A stretch of 64,000 nt of DNA from Takifugu bimaculatus (lineage: Eukaryota > Chordata > Actinopteri > Tetraodontiformes > Tetraodontidae), in NCBI GenBank assembly GCA_004026145.2, contig CP034990.1, positions 1,482,699 to 1,546,698 of the forward strand, in the 5' to 3' direction. How positions within the stretch are numbered: position 1 is the first letter of the stretch; each line of letters opens with the position of its first letter. Under the pieces are notes generated by a model. That model was not told the origin of the DNA. It did no database searches and saw nothing but the letters and a program-made list of their open reading frames with translations. The translations under genes and the position numbers were made by a program. Below are positions 13,815 through 54,288 of the stretch, in pieces.

Positions 13815-16800
13815 TGTAATGTGGCCTCAATCACAATTCAGTTAATGGTGCCCCAGATCCAGTTAACCATCCAATCATTTGATAGTGGCTAACCACAATC
13901 CTAAAGGTGCATATTTTCAGTGTGGAATCTCAAATCCAGGGTTTTTTTTATGTGTTTTTTGGTTTTTTGCCTCGTTCAGTTTCAGGTTTGAACAAAAAAG
14001 AGAAGAATCCAATTTTTGTTTCACGAACAACTCGACCTTGTTGTTAGAGGTAGTAATAGTAAATCAAAGGCCCAGTGCTTTAAACAGAAAACAACTGTCC
14101 CTGCTGCATTCACCTGAGCGCACGGAATATAATCACTGATGCAGACAATATCTCAGCTCATCCTTTTGGACCTTTCTCAGCTTACTTATGCTATCCTTGC
14201 TACTGTAATGGCTCTTCTCCCTCTAACAACATCTGCTGAGAAATTCGAGCCCCAGTGCAGCTCCGAGAAAATAAACCATTTCTTTGACATCCTGGCTTTT
14301 TTGTAAGATAGGACCAGAGAGGTGTTGTGTTTATACTCTTTCAACCTCTTCACCATCACACGCATGATACCTGCCAAATTGGCATCTGTTGCGTGGGAGC
14401 TCCAACACCAGAAGACTAGATGGTCAGGTGTGCTGATAAGCCATCATTTTACTGTAAAGCAGGGGACATGTTCAATTCAGATTTCAGACCGAGGTAAAAG
14501 TGTGTTTCCGCTGTGTCCGTCTGCAACAGAGAGATAGCCGGGGATTGATGCAGAGTCCAGGCAGGAGAGTTCCTGTGTAGTGGAAATCATTTCTGGCTCT
14601 ATCTTTGTCTTTTTTTCAACTCTGCTGGTCCCAAACTTCAACAAAGCTTCATCAGTTTGTCAGCCTGAGCCGACCTCTTCTGTAGATGTCGCAAGCTGGC
14701 TTTAGTTACATGGGTCTGCTTCTGGGCTGCAAAATGGAAAAATATAGAGATGGGGGTAGAGGAGGGCCTTCAGGGTCATGGTGGGTGGCAAAAGAAAGGA
14801 TGAGAAATGGGGAGGAAGGATAGAATAGGAGGGGAAATAAAGAAAATATTTGACTGAAGAGTAGAAGAGGAGAGCAGCTTTCCCTGGGGGACATAATTAG
14901 GTATAGAACGACTAATCATCGGACTTAAACTACAATCCTTCCTCTTGTATTAACAAATAATGTCCTTCTTTCTCTGATGCTGGGAGGGCAGGGGGTGGGC
15001 AGGATGGAGGGCATCCTGAACATCTATCCAGTGCTCAGAATAAGCTCATTAAACAGGGACGAGTCAAGATGCCGACAGGAAAACGTCGCTTGCATCAAAA
15101 GTTTCAGAGAATTGCAACTGCATAACTGATGCACACCATTTGGTGGAATCAAAGAAAGAAGGGAAACAGGCACATCTGGCAAATTAGTACACCTCGTCTG
15201 CTCCCTCTTCATGTGAGGGAGGCTCGTATCGCACTGCTGGTTATGTTCCTGCGTGCCCCCTGCTGTCTCCCTGCATTGTAGGTGTCGACCATTTGCCAGC
15301 TCCCCGGGTTGTCTTTAGATCCCTCTCTGAAAGCCCATATTGGATCATTGATGATGTAAGAATGAAAGCGTATTTGTTATGATTAAAACATGCTGTAGGT
15401 TATGAAAGTTTCAGGGCCAAATGAGAAGGTTGTTCTCTTCCATCAATTAGAGTTTGCTCAAAGGGATTAATTGATTGCGGCGATGCACAGTTGTCCTTTC
15501 TATTTGCTTCTTTAAGGGAAAAGTTTAAAAGTGTAATATTTAGCCAGCATTCAGTGTCTCCTGGATGTAAGATTTAAGGTGCAATAACCTTCACCATGCA
15601 TTCCTCCAACCTCCTCTATTGCCTGTCTCATTCTCTCCTTCAAACATTTCTGAGATTTCCTCCGTGCTATCTCTTCAAACCCTGTGTCCCCTGGCTCAGG
15701 CAAGTCTTTTTTCTCTTCTTTCTCATAAAATATAATATTTATCTCAGCCTGTTTGAGTTCACTCACCCTTATCATTGGGTGAGCTCCCGCTGGCACTCAG
15801 GTGGATTAGTGTAGGACTCATTGACATTATGTTTCTCATGAAATATGCATATCAAGATGAAAGGTGACGGCGTCTCAGCAAGCGCTCCCCTGCTCGGAGT
15901 TTATGTTCTCGCTGAAAACAAAAAGCAGGAGCAGATTCGATCGTGCAATTGCTCCAAATAAATGCCTGAGCATTGGTTGCGTCAGCGGGGGAACTGTGGA
16001 GAGGCAGCGAACTGATCTCCATGATTTAAACGTGCGCATCTGAAGTACCCGCTAAGGAAGGGTGTTGATCTTTTGAACCTGAGCCTTGCTAGCAAGGTTA
16101 GTTTTATTTATCTATTTCTCCTGAAGGTACAGATGATGATGGCTGCCTTCTCCTCTTCCAAACATGTCATGTAATGAATAATACATATGTATAAAAAATG
16201 AGAGTAGACCAAAACTGGTAGTGGAAAAAAACATGTAAAAATCAAATGAAACAGAAAATCACACATTCAGAGTGTATCCAACCTGTCCTGTTTGAGTTAG
16301 TGACTTTGAGATCTTGGGAGCAGGCTGGACTTGCCCTCCCCCCGAAGTGGTGCCTCCTGGTTTATGTGCTATTGTGCGCAGCTATTAAGCAATTTTGACA
16401 GCTTTCATGTTTTGGAGCTAAATGCCAACCTTCTACTGAATGACCCCAAACACACAGAGAGCCGCCGTTGAGCAAAACCATTCCAGGAATTCATCTTTGG
16501 ACATATTTATCACATTAGTGGCGTTCTGGTTGCCCAGGTGGCCAAGTTACACCGCAGCGTTGTTTCTCTGCCCCTGTGCTGACCCCTACGCTGTCAGCTG
16601 ACTTGAACCTCCACAGAAATTGAGCTGCGTGATGCGTTGACCGATCCCCCAACAGCTGTGACTGTTCCTCTCATCAGGTTTGTATTTCCTCCTACGTATT
16701 CCATTTCAGTCTTGTGGACCGGTTCATTGATCGACTGACTGGTGAGCCGGAGCCCAGCCATAAATCCATGAGCCATAAAAGCCTAACGCCCTTTCAAACC

Positions 16801-16990
16801 TGTTTACAACGGCCTGTCGATCAATTTTGTTGGAAACTGTTTCAGTTCCAGTCTGGGTGGTTCTGGGTCTGACACAGACTGGGGAGCTGGCTGGTCAGCA
16901 GGCACTCCAAAGTTACATAGGTGCACGTGTTCCAAGTTGGCCTGTAGGTTTTATAGGCTGGATTTGAATTGATATTTTCAGTCTTGTTAG
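13815..16990. other. Intergenic, nothing recognised
   Basis: No exon, RNA gene or transposon is seen. Open frames are all shorter than 90 codons and show no domain signature. Confidence 0.5.
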
Positions 16991-16996
16991 TCTATT

Positions 16997-17336
16997 CAGG
17001 GGGGGGGCAAATCCAGTCCTCGAGGGCCGTATCCAAGCCAGACTTTCTGTCCTACAGGTAAACACTTTCACCTGGGGTTCCATTTACCTTGGTGAAAGCG
17101 GTTTCTCCCTGGTAGGATGCAAAACCTGGCTGGATTCCAGCCTTCGTGGATTAGACTTGCCCATCAGAGGAGGTCAAATCCATTCCTCGAGGGTTGAATT
17201 CAAGCCGGGATTTACATCCTACCAGGCAGGAAACGCTTTCACCAAGGTAAATGGAACCCCAGGTGAAAGTGTTTACCTGTAGGACAGAAAGTCTGGCTTG
17301 GATACGGCCCTTGAGGACTGGATTTGCCCACCCCTG
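16997..17336. mobile_element. Palindromic MITE with hAT-like CAGGGG termini
   Basis: The 340-bp element begins CAGGGG and ends CCCCTG, and nearly all of it is one inverted repeat. The outer arms (about 16997-17101 and 17234-17336) are almost perfect over 100 bp, e.g. GGTAAACACTTTCACCTGGG against CCCAGGTGAAAGTGTTTACC. The inner arms are more diverged. The flanks share GTCTAT, compatible with a decayed 8-bp target duplication. There is no coding capacity. Terminal CAGGGG is typical of hAT elements; the superfamily assignment is inference. Confidence 0.8.
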
Positions 17337-19050
17337 GTCTATATGAACCAACATTAAGACTGTTATTTCCTTAGCATAGCTTTATGTTTCTATTAGCCTG
17401 CGTGATTAATTGGGATTTAGACTGATTGTTGTTGTCGTTACTTGACAGACCCCAAGTTTTCATTTTTTAGTCAAATCATAGAAATTAGAAACGTCCTTAA
17501 TAAATGCCTGCGACACTCATCACATAATGAATTAACTGACAAGCCATCATTCCACATATTGAAGTGTCCTTAAGCAATAAACAGGATCCCTGAAGTGTTC
17601 TTTGGTGTTATGATTGTGTGTAGTTGGTTATTTCTGCTGCCACCACCCCATCGAGTCACCGATAAGGTATAGCTCTATAAGTGAGCTGGACACATTCAGA
17701 AAATAATGCTGGAAACGTCAGTCACATTGATTGGAAATATGACAAGTAAGACGGGTAAAAGGAAAGTCAGACCACAAAAGTTACATTGCAGAGACTGGTG
17801 GTGGCTGCAGGGACGGTCCAAAGCATCTTCAGAGAGTGTCCTGAGCCTTCTACTGATATTCTTGGTCAGCTCTCTGTGATCCCAAAGTATCAAATATTAA
17901 AAACAAAAAAAAAACTTTCGGAATTGTAGCAAAATAACCAGCCATATTAACTTCCAGCAGCGTAGCGCCAAGCAAAGATAATCCAAACGCAGCCCCAAGC
18001 CTCTGCTGCTCAAAGCTGCTCTGTGGTCCAGCAGGGCCGAGCATCTCTCATCCCATCAGCAGCTGTGAGCAGCCTGTCTGGATCACGGGCTGAAAAGTGT
18101 CCACAGCAGAGGCGCCAGTGCGCTGGACACACAGCGGGACAGCGATGCTGCTATTGTGCTAGCTGTGCACTCCAACAACAGAGGCAATCATTAATGCTAA
18201 TTGCAAGATGGGTCAATTATACACTCCATGGTGCGTGATTAGGACCACTGTGTTAGTGACCATAGAATCAAAACAATAGCCATTCTTAGTATGAAATCTG
18301 AAGAGATCCACACAACACGTTTTGGTCATTTTAATTTTCTTCTTGTGAAGTGATTTTTTTTAAAGCTAACATACATTTCACACAATGTCCCTCTAATCCT
18401 ACTCTGTTGCCTGGCAACAAATAAGCCTTACGCACGACCTTTAGGTTCCTATATTACATCATTGCTGGACATTAATGGTTTTCTCTCTCTGTAACTTTGA
18501 CCTGGCCTCCACCCTGTTTATACCTGCTGATGATTTAATCAATGACGTTGATGATGAAGATGACGAAGATGAGCCGCAGGCCGAACCATCCAGGCAGACA
18601 GGAAACACGACTGACACACGACTGCCTTTAATCTTTCATTTTGTTCTCCGTTATTTGCAGCACTCACCGCTACGTACACGCGAGCTGCAAGTGAACTCAG
18701 CTCACTTTGATTCTCCTGTTGTTCTGATGTGGTGGAACATCTCCTGCCACAAACTTACAAGATGAAAGTGGACTAAATTAGACACATAAACAGTGTTTGA
18801 TAGAACTTAATTAGAAAAAAAAAAGTTTGAGTTAAGGTTATTCTGAATAAGTTCAATCATAATGAGGGAATAAATTCATATAAAACAGAAGTTGAATTAT
18901 GTCTGAAATCTCAGGAGAGTTATGTAAAGGTAAGGAAACTGTTGAAAAAAAAAATCCCATGATGCTTATTTAAATATGCTTCATTGTATTTTTAGACGCT
19001 CATTAATGATCTAGGTAGTAGATTAGAGATGAATAATTAGTTAGTCCGCT
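17337..19050. other. Intergenic, nothing recognised
   Basis: Unique-looking non-coding sequence between a MITE and a Tc1-like relic. A short acidic open frame at 18475 (poly-Asp/Glu) has no support as a gene. Confidence 0.5.
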
Positions 19051-19052
19051 AT

Positions 19053-20215
19053 CAGTTAAAAGTTTGGACAGACCTCACGCAATGGTCATATTTTAGATTA
19101 CGGTAATTAAAATAGCCATTTATTGGCTTCAGAATCACCTTTGGCCTTCCCTCAATGAGCTTCATGAGATCAAATGGTTCTCCAAGAGTCTTGAAAGACT
19201 CCACAGAGATGTGGAGCACTTGTTGGCCCATCTGCCTTTACTCTGTGGTCCAGCTCATCAGAATCCATCTGGACCGGGTCTAGGTCAGGAGGCTGCGGAG
19301 GCCGCGTAGGCCGCTGGAGGCCAGGTCACCTGACGCAGCACTCGCCACACTCCTTCTTTGTCATATAGCCCTCACACCGCCTGCTTGGGCTCATTGTCCT
19401 GTTAAAAAAGGAAATGATGGTGCAAATCTGCATGGAGAGATCAGCCATTCACCTTATCTGTGTCACACACAGACACGGCAAATGGAACCAACGATCTGAG
19501 ATTCCGACGCCGCAGGTCTAACGTCCATTCCCTGTGTTTCTCTCCTGCTTTTCCTTAGTCGTGGCTTCTTAGCAGCTATTTAACGATAACGTCCCGATTG
19601 ACACAGCCTCCTCTGAACAGCTGATGCAGAGATGCGTCTCCTACTAGAACTCCGGGAGGGAGTTTATCTGGGGTCTAATCCGCTGGGTGCTGTTAACGTG
19701 ATTTCGGAGGCTGCTGACTCGGATGAACAGAGGTGACTCTTGTTCTTCTTTTCCTGGTGATGGTGTGAGTGACTGCACTTGCAGTCAAAGTTTTTGCAAT
19801 TTCCTGGACTGGCTGACCTTCAGTTCTTATAGTAATGATGTCCCTGTCACTTCCCTTTACTTGGATGATTGGTTCTGGCTGTGATATAGATTCCACCAGT
19901 TATCAAATAGAGCTGTCATCAGTGCACCAACGTTCCTTCTGCACAGCACAACTGATGGTCCCAGCCCCATTAAGAAGGCAAAAAAAGAAATCTGCAAATT
20001 AGCCTTCACAAGGTACCAGTGAAGTGAAAACCATTTCAGGTGACTGCCTCATTGAGAGAAGGTCAAGGGTTTGCTAAGCTGTAATTACAGCAAAGCTTGG
20101 CTCCTTTGAGGAATCTAAAATATAAAAGACACGAAGAATTAGTTCACAATCGTTGTGGTTGCTACATAATTCCACATATCTTGCTTTATAGTTTTAATCT
20201 CTTCAGTGCGGGTTT
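19053..20215 (-). mobile_element. Tc1/mariner-like transposon, near full length but decayed
   Basis: The left end CAGTTAAAAGTTTGGACAGA and the right part GAATCTAAAATATAAAAGAC followed by GCTACATAATTCCACATAT match the layout of a frequent fish Tc1-like element. The minus strand between them carries a broken transposase (see 19150-19896). The right terminal inverted repeat is not clearly preserved. Confidence 0.75.
19150..19896 (-). pseudogene. Tc1-like transposase, multiply broken
   Basis: Read on the minus strand, the upstream portion has an HTH-like segment GQPVQEIAKTLTASAVTHTI. The middle has ASAVQRRLCQSGRYR. The downstream portion has PPDLDPVQMDSDELDHRV, corresponding to the SPDLNPIE...WDELDRRV block at the DDE catalytic C-terminus of Tc1 transposases, then ADGPTSAPHL. 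These pieces sit in different frames with stops between them, so the gene is dead. The conserved Asn-Pro of the catalytic block reads Asp-Pro here. Confidence 0.75.
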
Positions 20216-23200
20216 CACATCACTTCATCAGCCTTTCTCTTAAGGGCTTCAATGTGGACGTCTTGTATGTCATCATGTATTCACAAGTACAATAATAATT
20301 ATGGGACAATGGGTGATATATGTAGATGGGGGAACTCTCTTCTTCTTCTGTGGTGTCTCTATGTCATTGGTGGCCTGTTGCCTGGTGTTGGCCAAAGAAC
20401 TCCACTGTTGTCCAGGCAACACTTGGTTACCGGACAAAAGTGCACACAGAATGAGCAGGTGCGCGCTAATGCACTGCAATCAAAAGTTGGGATTCCTTCT
20501 GTGCTGAGATTTCTCCACATTCTCTTCATTTTTATTGATTTTATGGATTCTAGAAAAAGCATCCAATCCTTTTCCCATCACTGGCTCTGCTGGGTTGTGA
20601 ACTTAAGGTCACAATAATCCACAAAAGACCACTGCGCTTCTAAAAGATGCTGGTTTTGCCTTTGGAATTGCTGCTGGGATGCACATTTTCATGCCTCAAA
20701 TTGGTGTCCTCTGCATGAAATTCCCCCTGGGTGAGTTATTCCTGCCATAAATAGAAAAGCACGACACCTTATGGGAAAAACGGGGGCTCTGTATCCTTAA
20801 TTGCAGAAGAGAAATGCAATTTCCTAATTTGTATGCAGCAAACTTTACTTGTAATTGAGGGCATCTCTGTCAGGTAACAGTAATTACCCTTTCTTTACTA
20901 CCTACGCTGCATCCACAGGTCCGGCTCATAAACCCCAGCACATATCAGTTGGGAACACCGAGTGACACCTCCATTATATGACAGGAGCGAGAAGATAATT
21001 TGATTCCCCCTTCAGGTAGACAACCTCTGTCAGACGTGCAGCCATACACGAATATAGATCCGCGCAAATGAATCTCTGGACCCGCGGAGGTCAGATTTTC
21101 AGGGAGACGATTTGCGCCGTCGTTCCCTGGAAGATTTAATTGGAGTAAAGGACCATTTATTCCAGTGCTGATTTTATTTATTTATTTATTTTTTTTGACA
21201 AACAGGTCAGACGCATGACAATATCAGACTTTAAGTTTAGTATCACTCAGCGTTATTCCAAAGGCCAAAGTCACATAAAGAGCTGAGCCACATGAGTCAG
21301 TCAGAAAACACAGTCAAATCAAAACATATTAGCCGATTCTTCCCATTTTTGCTCTCATCTCTTCATCTTATTAACAAGTACAAATCAGATTTCTGGATTA
21401 ATCTGATCTGCCTGTTACACAAGCTCATTTCATAAGCATGTGTGCGAGTGGATTTGCGAGACTTCATGCTTTTGGAGTTCGGTGCGGCACGGACAGGAAT
21501 TGATACGATCAAAGAGCTTTTGTTATTTAGCAGAAACCTCAATATCTGATAAAGCCAAACAAAACTCTAATCTTTCGACACGATTAACTGAGAGGAGGCA
21601 GTGTTCTAAAAGGGGGGGGAAAAGGCAAGGAAATTGGAAATGGAACTATATCTAATCTCCTTTGCGCTCGATGTAATAAATAATCGGGATGAATGTAGAT
21701 GAGTATTATTGTAACAACACTGCAATTTACATCTCAGACTAATTAATGTAACCGAGGCCTTTCTGGTGCAAAACTTTTATCTCCATGGGTGCATACTCTC
21801 TGAAATGAGAATACCAAATGGGATGAATGCAGAATGGATTTCAAGCCCTATGTTTCCTCTTTGATGAGATAATGACGGTTTACAAAGCTAATTATGCAGT
21901 ATGCTTTTTTTTTTTTTTAAGCTTGAGAATTATTGTGCACAGCAGCATTTTAAAATCCCGTTGTCTTCACTGCGGTCGTCTCACGGAGGACTCCAGCGGT
22001 CCACTCAGTGTCCGAGCCCTGCTGGAACAGCGTGGCGAGTTTAAACGCTGAAGAGTTCCAACTTTATAATGTCAAACTGATAAAGTAAGCTGAAGCATGC
22101 ACACTCTATTAGGAGCAAAACAGCAACTTTTGAGAATCAAAGGTCGCCTTCAACATCAGAGATTCTTTTCTCATGCTGCTGGAAAATGATAAGGATTTGA
22201 CATTTTTTTATGTTTCTTCTGGTGTGTATTGTTGCTGTTTTTTTAAGGGGTGGGGGCTCAAGGTTAAGCCTATAACTCTATTTATAGAATGTTGAGTCAA
22301 GCGGGCGTGTTTTGTATTTTGTTTCCCACTGCTTTGCATAAAATAGACTTTTTTTAATGTGTAAGATGTTCAAGGAGAGATGTTGTTGTTTGTTTAGGTG
22401 AGGAACACGCAGGGGAAGATGCTCCTGCGCGTCTGCCTTCGAAACATTTGAGGACGCTCAAACCCATGTGAGACATTTTCAGAGGTGGCTTTTTGTTGAC
22501 AGGACACATCAGTTAGGATTTCTGCTCTTCACACCTGCCTTCAGAAGAAATTGAGGGTTGGTAATGACTATTTCGGGACTATCTGAGGTCAAAATTCTTA
22601 AAAATATAAAGTTAAAAGGAGCTGAGAACAATCTAGCAAAAAGACAGGTGAAATCATGCAAATATAAAATGTTAAATGTCAAATATAAAATGTGTTTATA
22701 AAACAAGTCTATGAGGAAACGGCAGCATCTGGAGCGTCAACCTTTTCCAACCCTTTTCTCCACTTTTCCATTCGGATTAAACACTGGATGCTATTCAAGG
22801 TGCCCCGTTTAATCAAGCTCATATAGAGTAATCAGTGTAATTATTTAACTAATGTGTACAACTGTCATAACCAGAACACTAACTGAATTTTAATCCTGAT
22901 AAAAATCCCCTATGTTTGCATCAGGATCCAGCTCTACTAAAATTACAACACCAATTCTTCCGTCAGCTCTGACCTTGGTTATATTCCATCAGTCCTACAT
23001 AAGGAAGGAACAATCTAGAACTTTGGTCCATGCTGCCTGAGGCCGGGTACCTGTTTGTGGAGGACGGGTCAGCAGAAGGAATGTACACTAATTTGGCAGT
23101 ATTTATAAAAATATATTTCACAAAGTAGGAAACAATACAGGGTATCTTAGATTACAGTACAGGGAGTAAATAATTGAACATACACATTGATAAGCATTAA

Positions 23201-24384
23201 AGCACAGTAGAAAATATGATCTGCCTGTAGGACTATTTCATATACTGTGTATTGTTTAGTCTACCGAAAACTGCCATAATACTGTATCAGTACAGACTGA
23301 ATACACACGCTGCTGTAGTGCCGTTGAAATTCTGTGCAAGAGAGCTAACGTGCAGATAGACGAAACCTACCACCTCATTGAAAGCTAATGACTTTAGCAG
23401 TAACTCTATGTACATTACAAGTCTCTTTTTTTTTTTTACTGATATCATACAGTGTAAGCAGAATATGCACATGTTCTGGGTCTCTGGGCTGCTTTCCTTT
23501 CCTTTTTCCGAATGCAAACTGTGCATCCTGACTCTGGTTTGATGTTTGGAGTGAGTCAAACACTCAGGTATCAATTGGATTAATTGTGCTCAGACGCTAT
23601 CTGGCTGTGCCTCAGAATACGGTATGTGATATAGATTATACATTGAATTAGCACGTCTCAGAAAGGTTTCATTGCCGCAGTCCCGATTCGTTTGATTAGC
23701 TGTGTTTACTTGTTTACATCAACTGCCTTCGATTCCTGACATAGTCTGGCCGTCATCAAAGAGTTTTCAGCTTGTTGGGAAAAAGAGCAGAATCGAAAAA
23801 AAAGGAAACCCACTCACGTAATTGTCAGCACAGAAAGAAATGATCCAAGAACAAACAATACAAAAACCAATTGAACAATAATGTATAATCAACAGGTGTC
23901 AAAAACAGTAGATTACAATTGTCTTTAATGTTGCTTCCATAAAAAGAAGGCCTCATAGTTTCTACATTTCTCTTTTTTGTCTTGTTTTCAGTCTTTTCTA
24001 GACTAGTAACACTTGCGACTCATACCTGGAGTGTGTAAATACAAAGTTGTATAAAGCGAGCCTTTCCTGGCTTTAGGTTATAAATGTGGCCACCAATGAT
24101 ATCAAATGATAACAAATTCACCTTAAAGCCAATATTTGTCTTTTTGCCTTTTTTAATCATACATACATTCATCATTGTAATGGAGACCATATATTGCTTT
24201 TTCATCGTTGTCTTGTTTCGGATGGGCTGGCTGGCCTGGGGGGTGGGGGGGCACGAAACAAGTCCCTCTGCAGCTTCCGAGGTCCAGCCTGTTGTCCATG
24301 GAGCAAAGAGCGTTGTGTCCACTCAAGAAAACCCAAGGTTGATCATTAGTTCCTGTCATCCAGCAATGCTTTGCTCTTTTCTTA
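20216..24384. other. Intergenic or distal cdh8 3' UTR, nothing recognised
   Basis: AT-rich sequence with a TTTA microsatellite at about 21174-21190. The part from about 23.1 to 24.4 kb may belong to a longer cdh8 3' UTR, but no decisive signal is visible. Confidence 0.45.
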
Positions 24385-24732
24385 TTTATTTATTTTTTCT
24401 GCTACCGGCAGTCACGGCGAATGACTAACACCCAAAACACTGCTAGACACTCCACAACGGAATCTAAGTTACACTCCACAAGAATCAGAGATCTCCTAAA
24501 AAAAGACGTCGTTTGGCTCAACAATTACAATGCGCTTGATGTAGTGGATGAAGACTGCTATACCTCACTAAGAAAATTACAAAAAGGTGGCCTTCCATGT
24601 TTTCAGCTGTTCTTTTTTTTTTTTTTAAATATCAGGTTCTAAAAGCCATCAAACCCCCTAGCATTTAATACACAAGTAGGTGAACATAAAAACCAAAAAG
24701 ACCAGAAAGGTACTTTCCTAAGGAACCAAAGA
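24385..24732 (-). other. cdh8: Proximal 3' UTR of cdh8 with candidate poly(A) signals
   Basis: This AT-rich sequence directly follows the stop codon and contains no coding exon. On the minus strand there is an ATTAAA about 65 nt after the stop (24669-24664), a run of 14 A at 24626-24613, and two overlapping AATAAA motifs at 24394-24385. Which is used, and whether the UTR extends further (AT-rich sequence continues to about 23.1 kb), cannot be decided from sequence alone. Confidence 0.45.
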
Positions 24733-51318
<26,586 letters not shown>

Positions 51319-52472
51319 CTGTGAGACAGAAGGGCAGAGTCAGTCAGTCGGTTCCTCCAGGCAATCGCTGCGTGATACTGAAAGGATGACCTGAGATTTC
51401 AAAATTAGGAGTAAATCCCTATTAAAACAACCCTCTCTTGGGTTAGTTTGTAAATGAAATAAATAAATGAACAAAATCTGTTCCCATCAGATCTCATCAG
51501 TCACGCTTGATATTTCTGACCCATTTCCAGCTGTGTCCTCTGAACTGTTCTAATACAGGGAAGGATGTGCAGAATGGATTCATAGAAAAGTCCCAAGTAG
51601 CTCTTTAACTGAGAGAAATTTAGCATTATTTGCACTACAGTCGCCGTCCCTATAAAAGGGTTTCGATTTTCGGCGATGCTCGGAATTCCGAGTGCTGTGT
51701 GTGTAGCCAAAGATGAGTGTTTTCAGACAGGGAACAGAAAACAAGGTAAGACTGAGCAGAGCAGAGCGCACATTTATTTAATTTCCACAACTGTACAAAT
51801 CTACACAAACATTAAACTCCAACATTTGTGTTGGTTCGCCAAAAACACCCACCCAAAGACTGTTTTGAAGTGTAGTAGTAATGGAACTCATTTCTTTGAG
51901 TCCAGTCGACTAAAGCACAAAACGAAAACACTTAAAGTTTTCCAGTCAGATTAAACGGCTCCTTTAATGCATCGGCTGGCACTTGTATTTTAAATCAAAT
52001 GTCATTCATCCTTGCCTTCCATTTAGAAAACATTAGGTTGCAAATGACTTGTTCTGTGAAAAATAATGATTTTTTTGTCACCTATTACTTAAAAGTGTTG
52101 AGCAAAACAAGCTACATTCACATTATAAACTAAAAAATTGACATCACATGATAGCTGGCTTTATTTGATTAAGGAGTATATAATTAGATATATCAATTAT
52201 GATTCTTACAAAAATGATAATGTTTTAAATCGTTATATTAAAGCGTGTTTGTTAGTTAGTAGTAGCGCTTTGTTAGAAAACATGGTAAAGTTAAGATTTA
52301 TAACAATACATCAATTCAAATCATTATTTTGAGGTGAACAGTGGAAATGAAATGCAGAGAAAAGCTGAACAGAAAGAGAACGCTGAAGAGATTATTAACA
52401 AGAAGAGACTATTAAAGCAATTATGTTCTTCCATTTTAATTCACAATGACCTACCTAGTCTTCATTCTCTGG

Positions 52473-52528
52473 AGTGTGTGTGTGTGGGTGTGTGTGTGTG
52501 TGTGTGTTGGGGAGAGAGAGAGAGGTGA
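52473..52528 (+). repeat. TG microsatellite followed by GA repeat
   Basis: Imperfect (TG)n with GGG interruptions, followed by GGGGAGAGAGAGAGAGG, in cdh8 intron 3. Confidence 0.9.
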
Positions 52529-54260
52529 GTGAAAGGAGGATGACATTCTGTGAGAGAGCAGCACGCTGCACGAGGCTGCAGATGGTATGGTAATTGTTTC
52601 TGCCAGAGATGTTTGAAGGTGTTCTGACAACAAAGGAAGTCGTCCCCCTCTGCACATGGCGCAGGTCCTGCCACGGGCGCCAAAATCCATCTGCAGCACA
52701 AACGGCACTTGTACTAAAGACCGGTGTCACATCGTGGCTCCGAGACTGGGATTCAAAGGTACTGAATTAATACACAGGGAAAATGCCTCCCGATGAAAGA
52801 GTCTCTGGAGAGGGAACAATCTACTCTGTGCTCTCCGTCTGCCTCCACAGGCACCGAAACAACGGAAAGTAAATAAAAGTGTCATTTTGACTTGCTAATA
52901 CAATCCACAGCTTTCTGAAGTGTGCATCCTAACGTGTCTTGTTCATCACTAGGTACGTACATGTAGTCACACAACACCTTCAGATGGAAAAAGTATATAG
53001 TTTTAAAGTTTCTGAACTAATGCTTAAAGATAATGTGCAGCAAAAGATTAAATCTAGTTCTATGTTGAGCTTTAATGGGCACATTTGGGAGGGATGAACA
53101 GACAGAAACATGTTAGCCACACAAATACCCCTCTGGTACCTTCCAACCGTCTGCTTTTGGAGTTGGTGTCCAACTGTCTCGCTCACCTGAGCAATATTGT
53201 CACAACACGTCGTCTCATCACAGCGTGATTTTTTTTTTCCGCCAGTTCCATCAGCCGTCAAGCATCAGCAGGACGTTGTGTTCACACCTGACGGGGACGG
53301 ACGCCGCAACGCGCACGGCTGGGACAGAGCCCGCAAACACGTCAGTCCCACGAGTGCGGGGAAGTTGTCCTGACAGGTCTGTGCTGCGCTTCCAAGTCAG
53401 TGTAACCAACAATACACTGCAATACACTGGAGTTTTTGACTTTGTTTAAGTCCCCACCTTGTTTGTGTCACCTTCACAGAGAAACGGGCATCGCAGTGTT
53501 ACCATTTTGGTCCAATTATTTCACACGGAGAGGTCTGAAGTGGTCCTCTGAGGCCCTGCTTTGTCATATTTATGAGGTGCGCTATGCCGTTGTGCGGCCA
53601 ACGCCAGCCTCGCCTATTCCAAGCCTGCTTGTCGACTTCTGTGCTTCCTCTAACTGGTGAGCTCACCAGTTTCGCTGGAAAAAGGAAAAGTTGGAACTTT
53701 GGCTTTCACTCAAAAGCTTTTAACTAATCACTCGAGCCTCCCTAATCTCATTTTACAGAAACTAAACAGTGAGAGGGATATTCTATAAACCTTTAATACA
53801 AGCTGCTGCATTGGCTGTCTTTAGCATAAGCTGCATGTTTTCACACAGCCCGGGATGATGTACGAGGTTAATCGTGTATACCAACGACAGTTCTACCTTA
53901 AAAGCTGCCATTATGTCTACATTTTCTGCAAACACGGTAGATAAGTGAATAAAGTATCAGATAAATTGATTGACAGAATGAAAGGAAACATAATTATGTG
54001 AGTAATATCCCGTAGATGGGTGCACGGAACTGTGCAGCCATGCAGTAAGAACATTTGTGCTGCGTGATGTGGATGTTTGCCAACTGTCAAATAAAGAAAA
54101 TGTGCGACAGCAATGAAAATTGCACCTCATTTTGGACTGAGATTTGGTGTCTTATCTTCTTTAAAGTTAAATTACAGAGAGAAAAGACAGTCATATACAG
54201 AGCCCTAATTAGGGAAATCACCTTTATACTTTGAAAGACGTCGTCTGCATATATGGACTA

Positions 54261-54288
54261 GAGTGTGTGTGTGTGTGTGTGTGTGTGC
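54261..54288 (+). repeat. (GT)n microsatellite
   Basis: About 13 perfect GT units in cdh8 intron 3. Confidence 0.9.
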
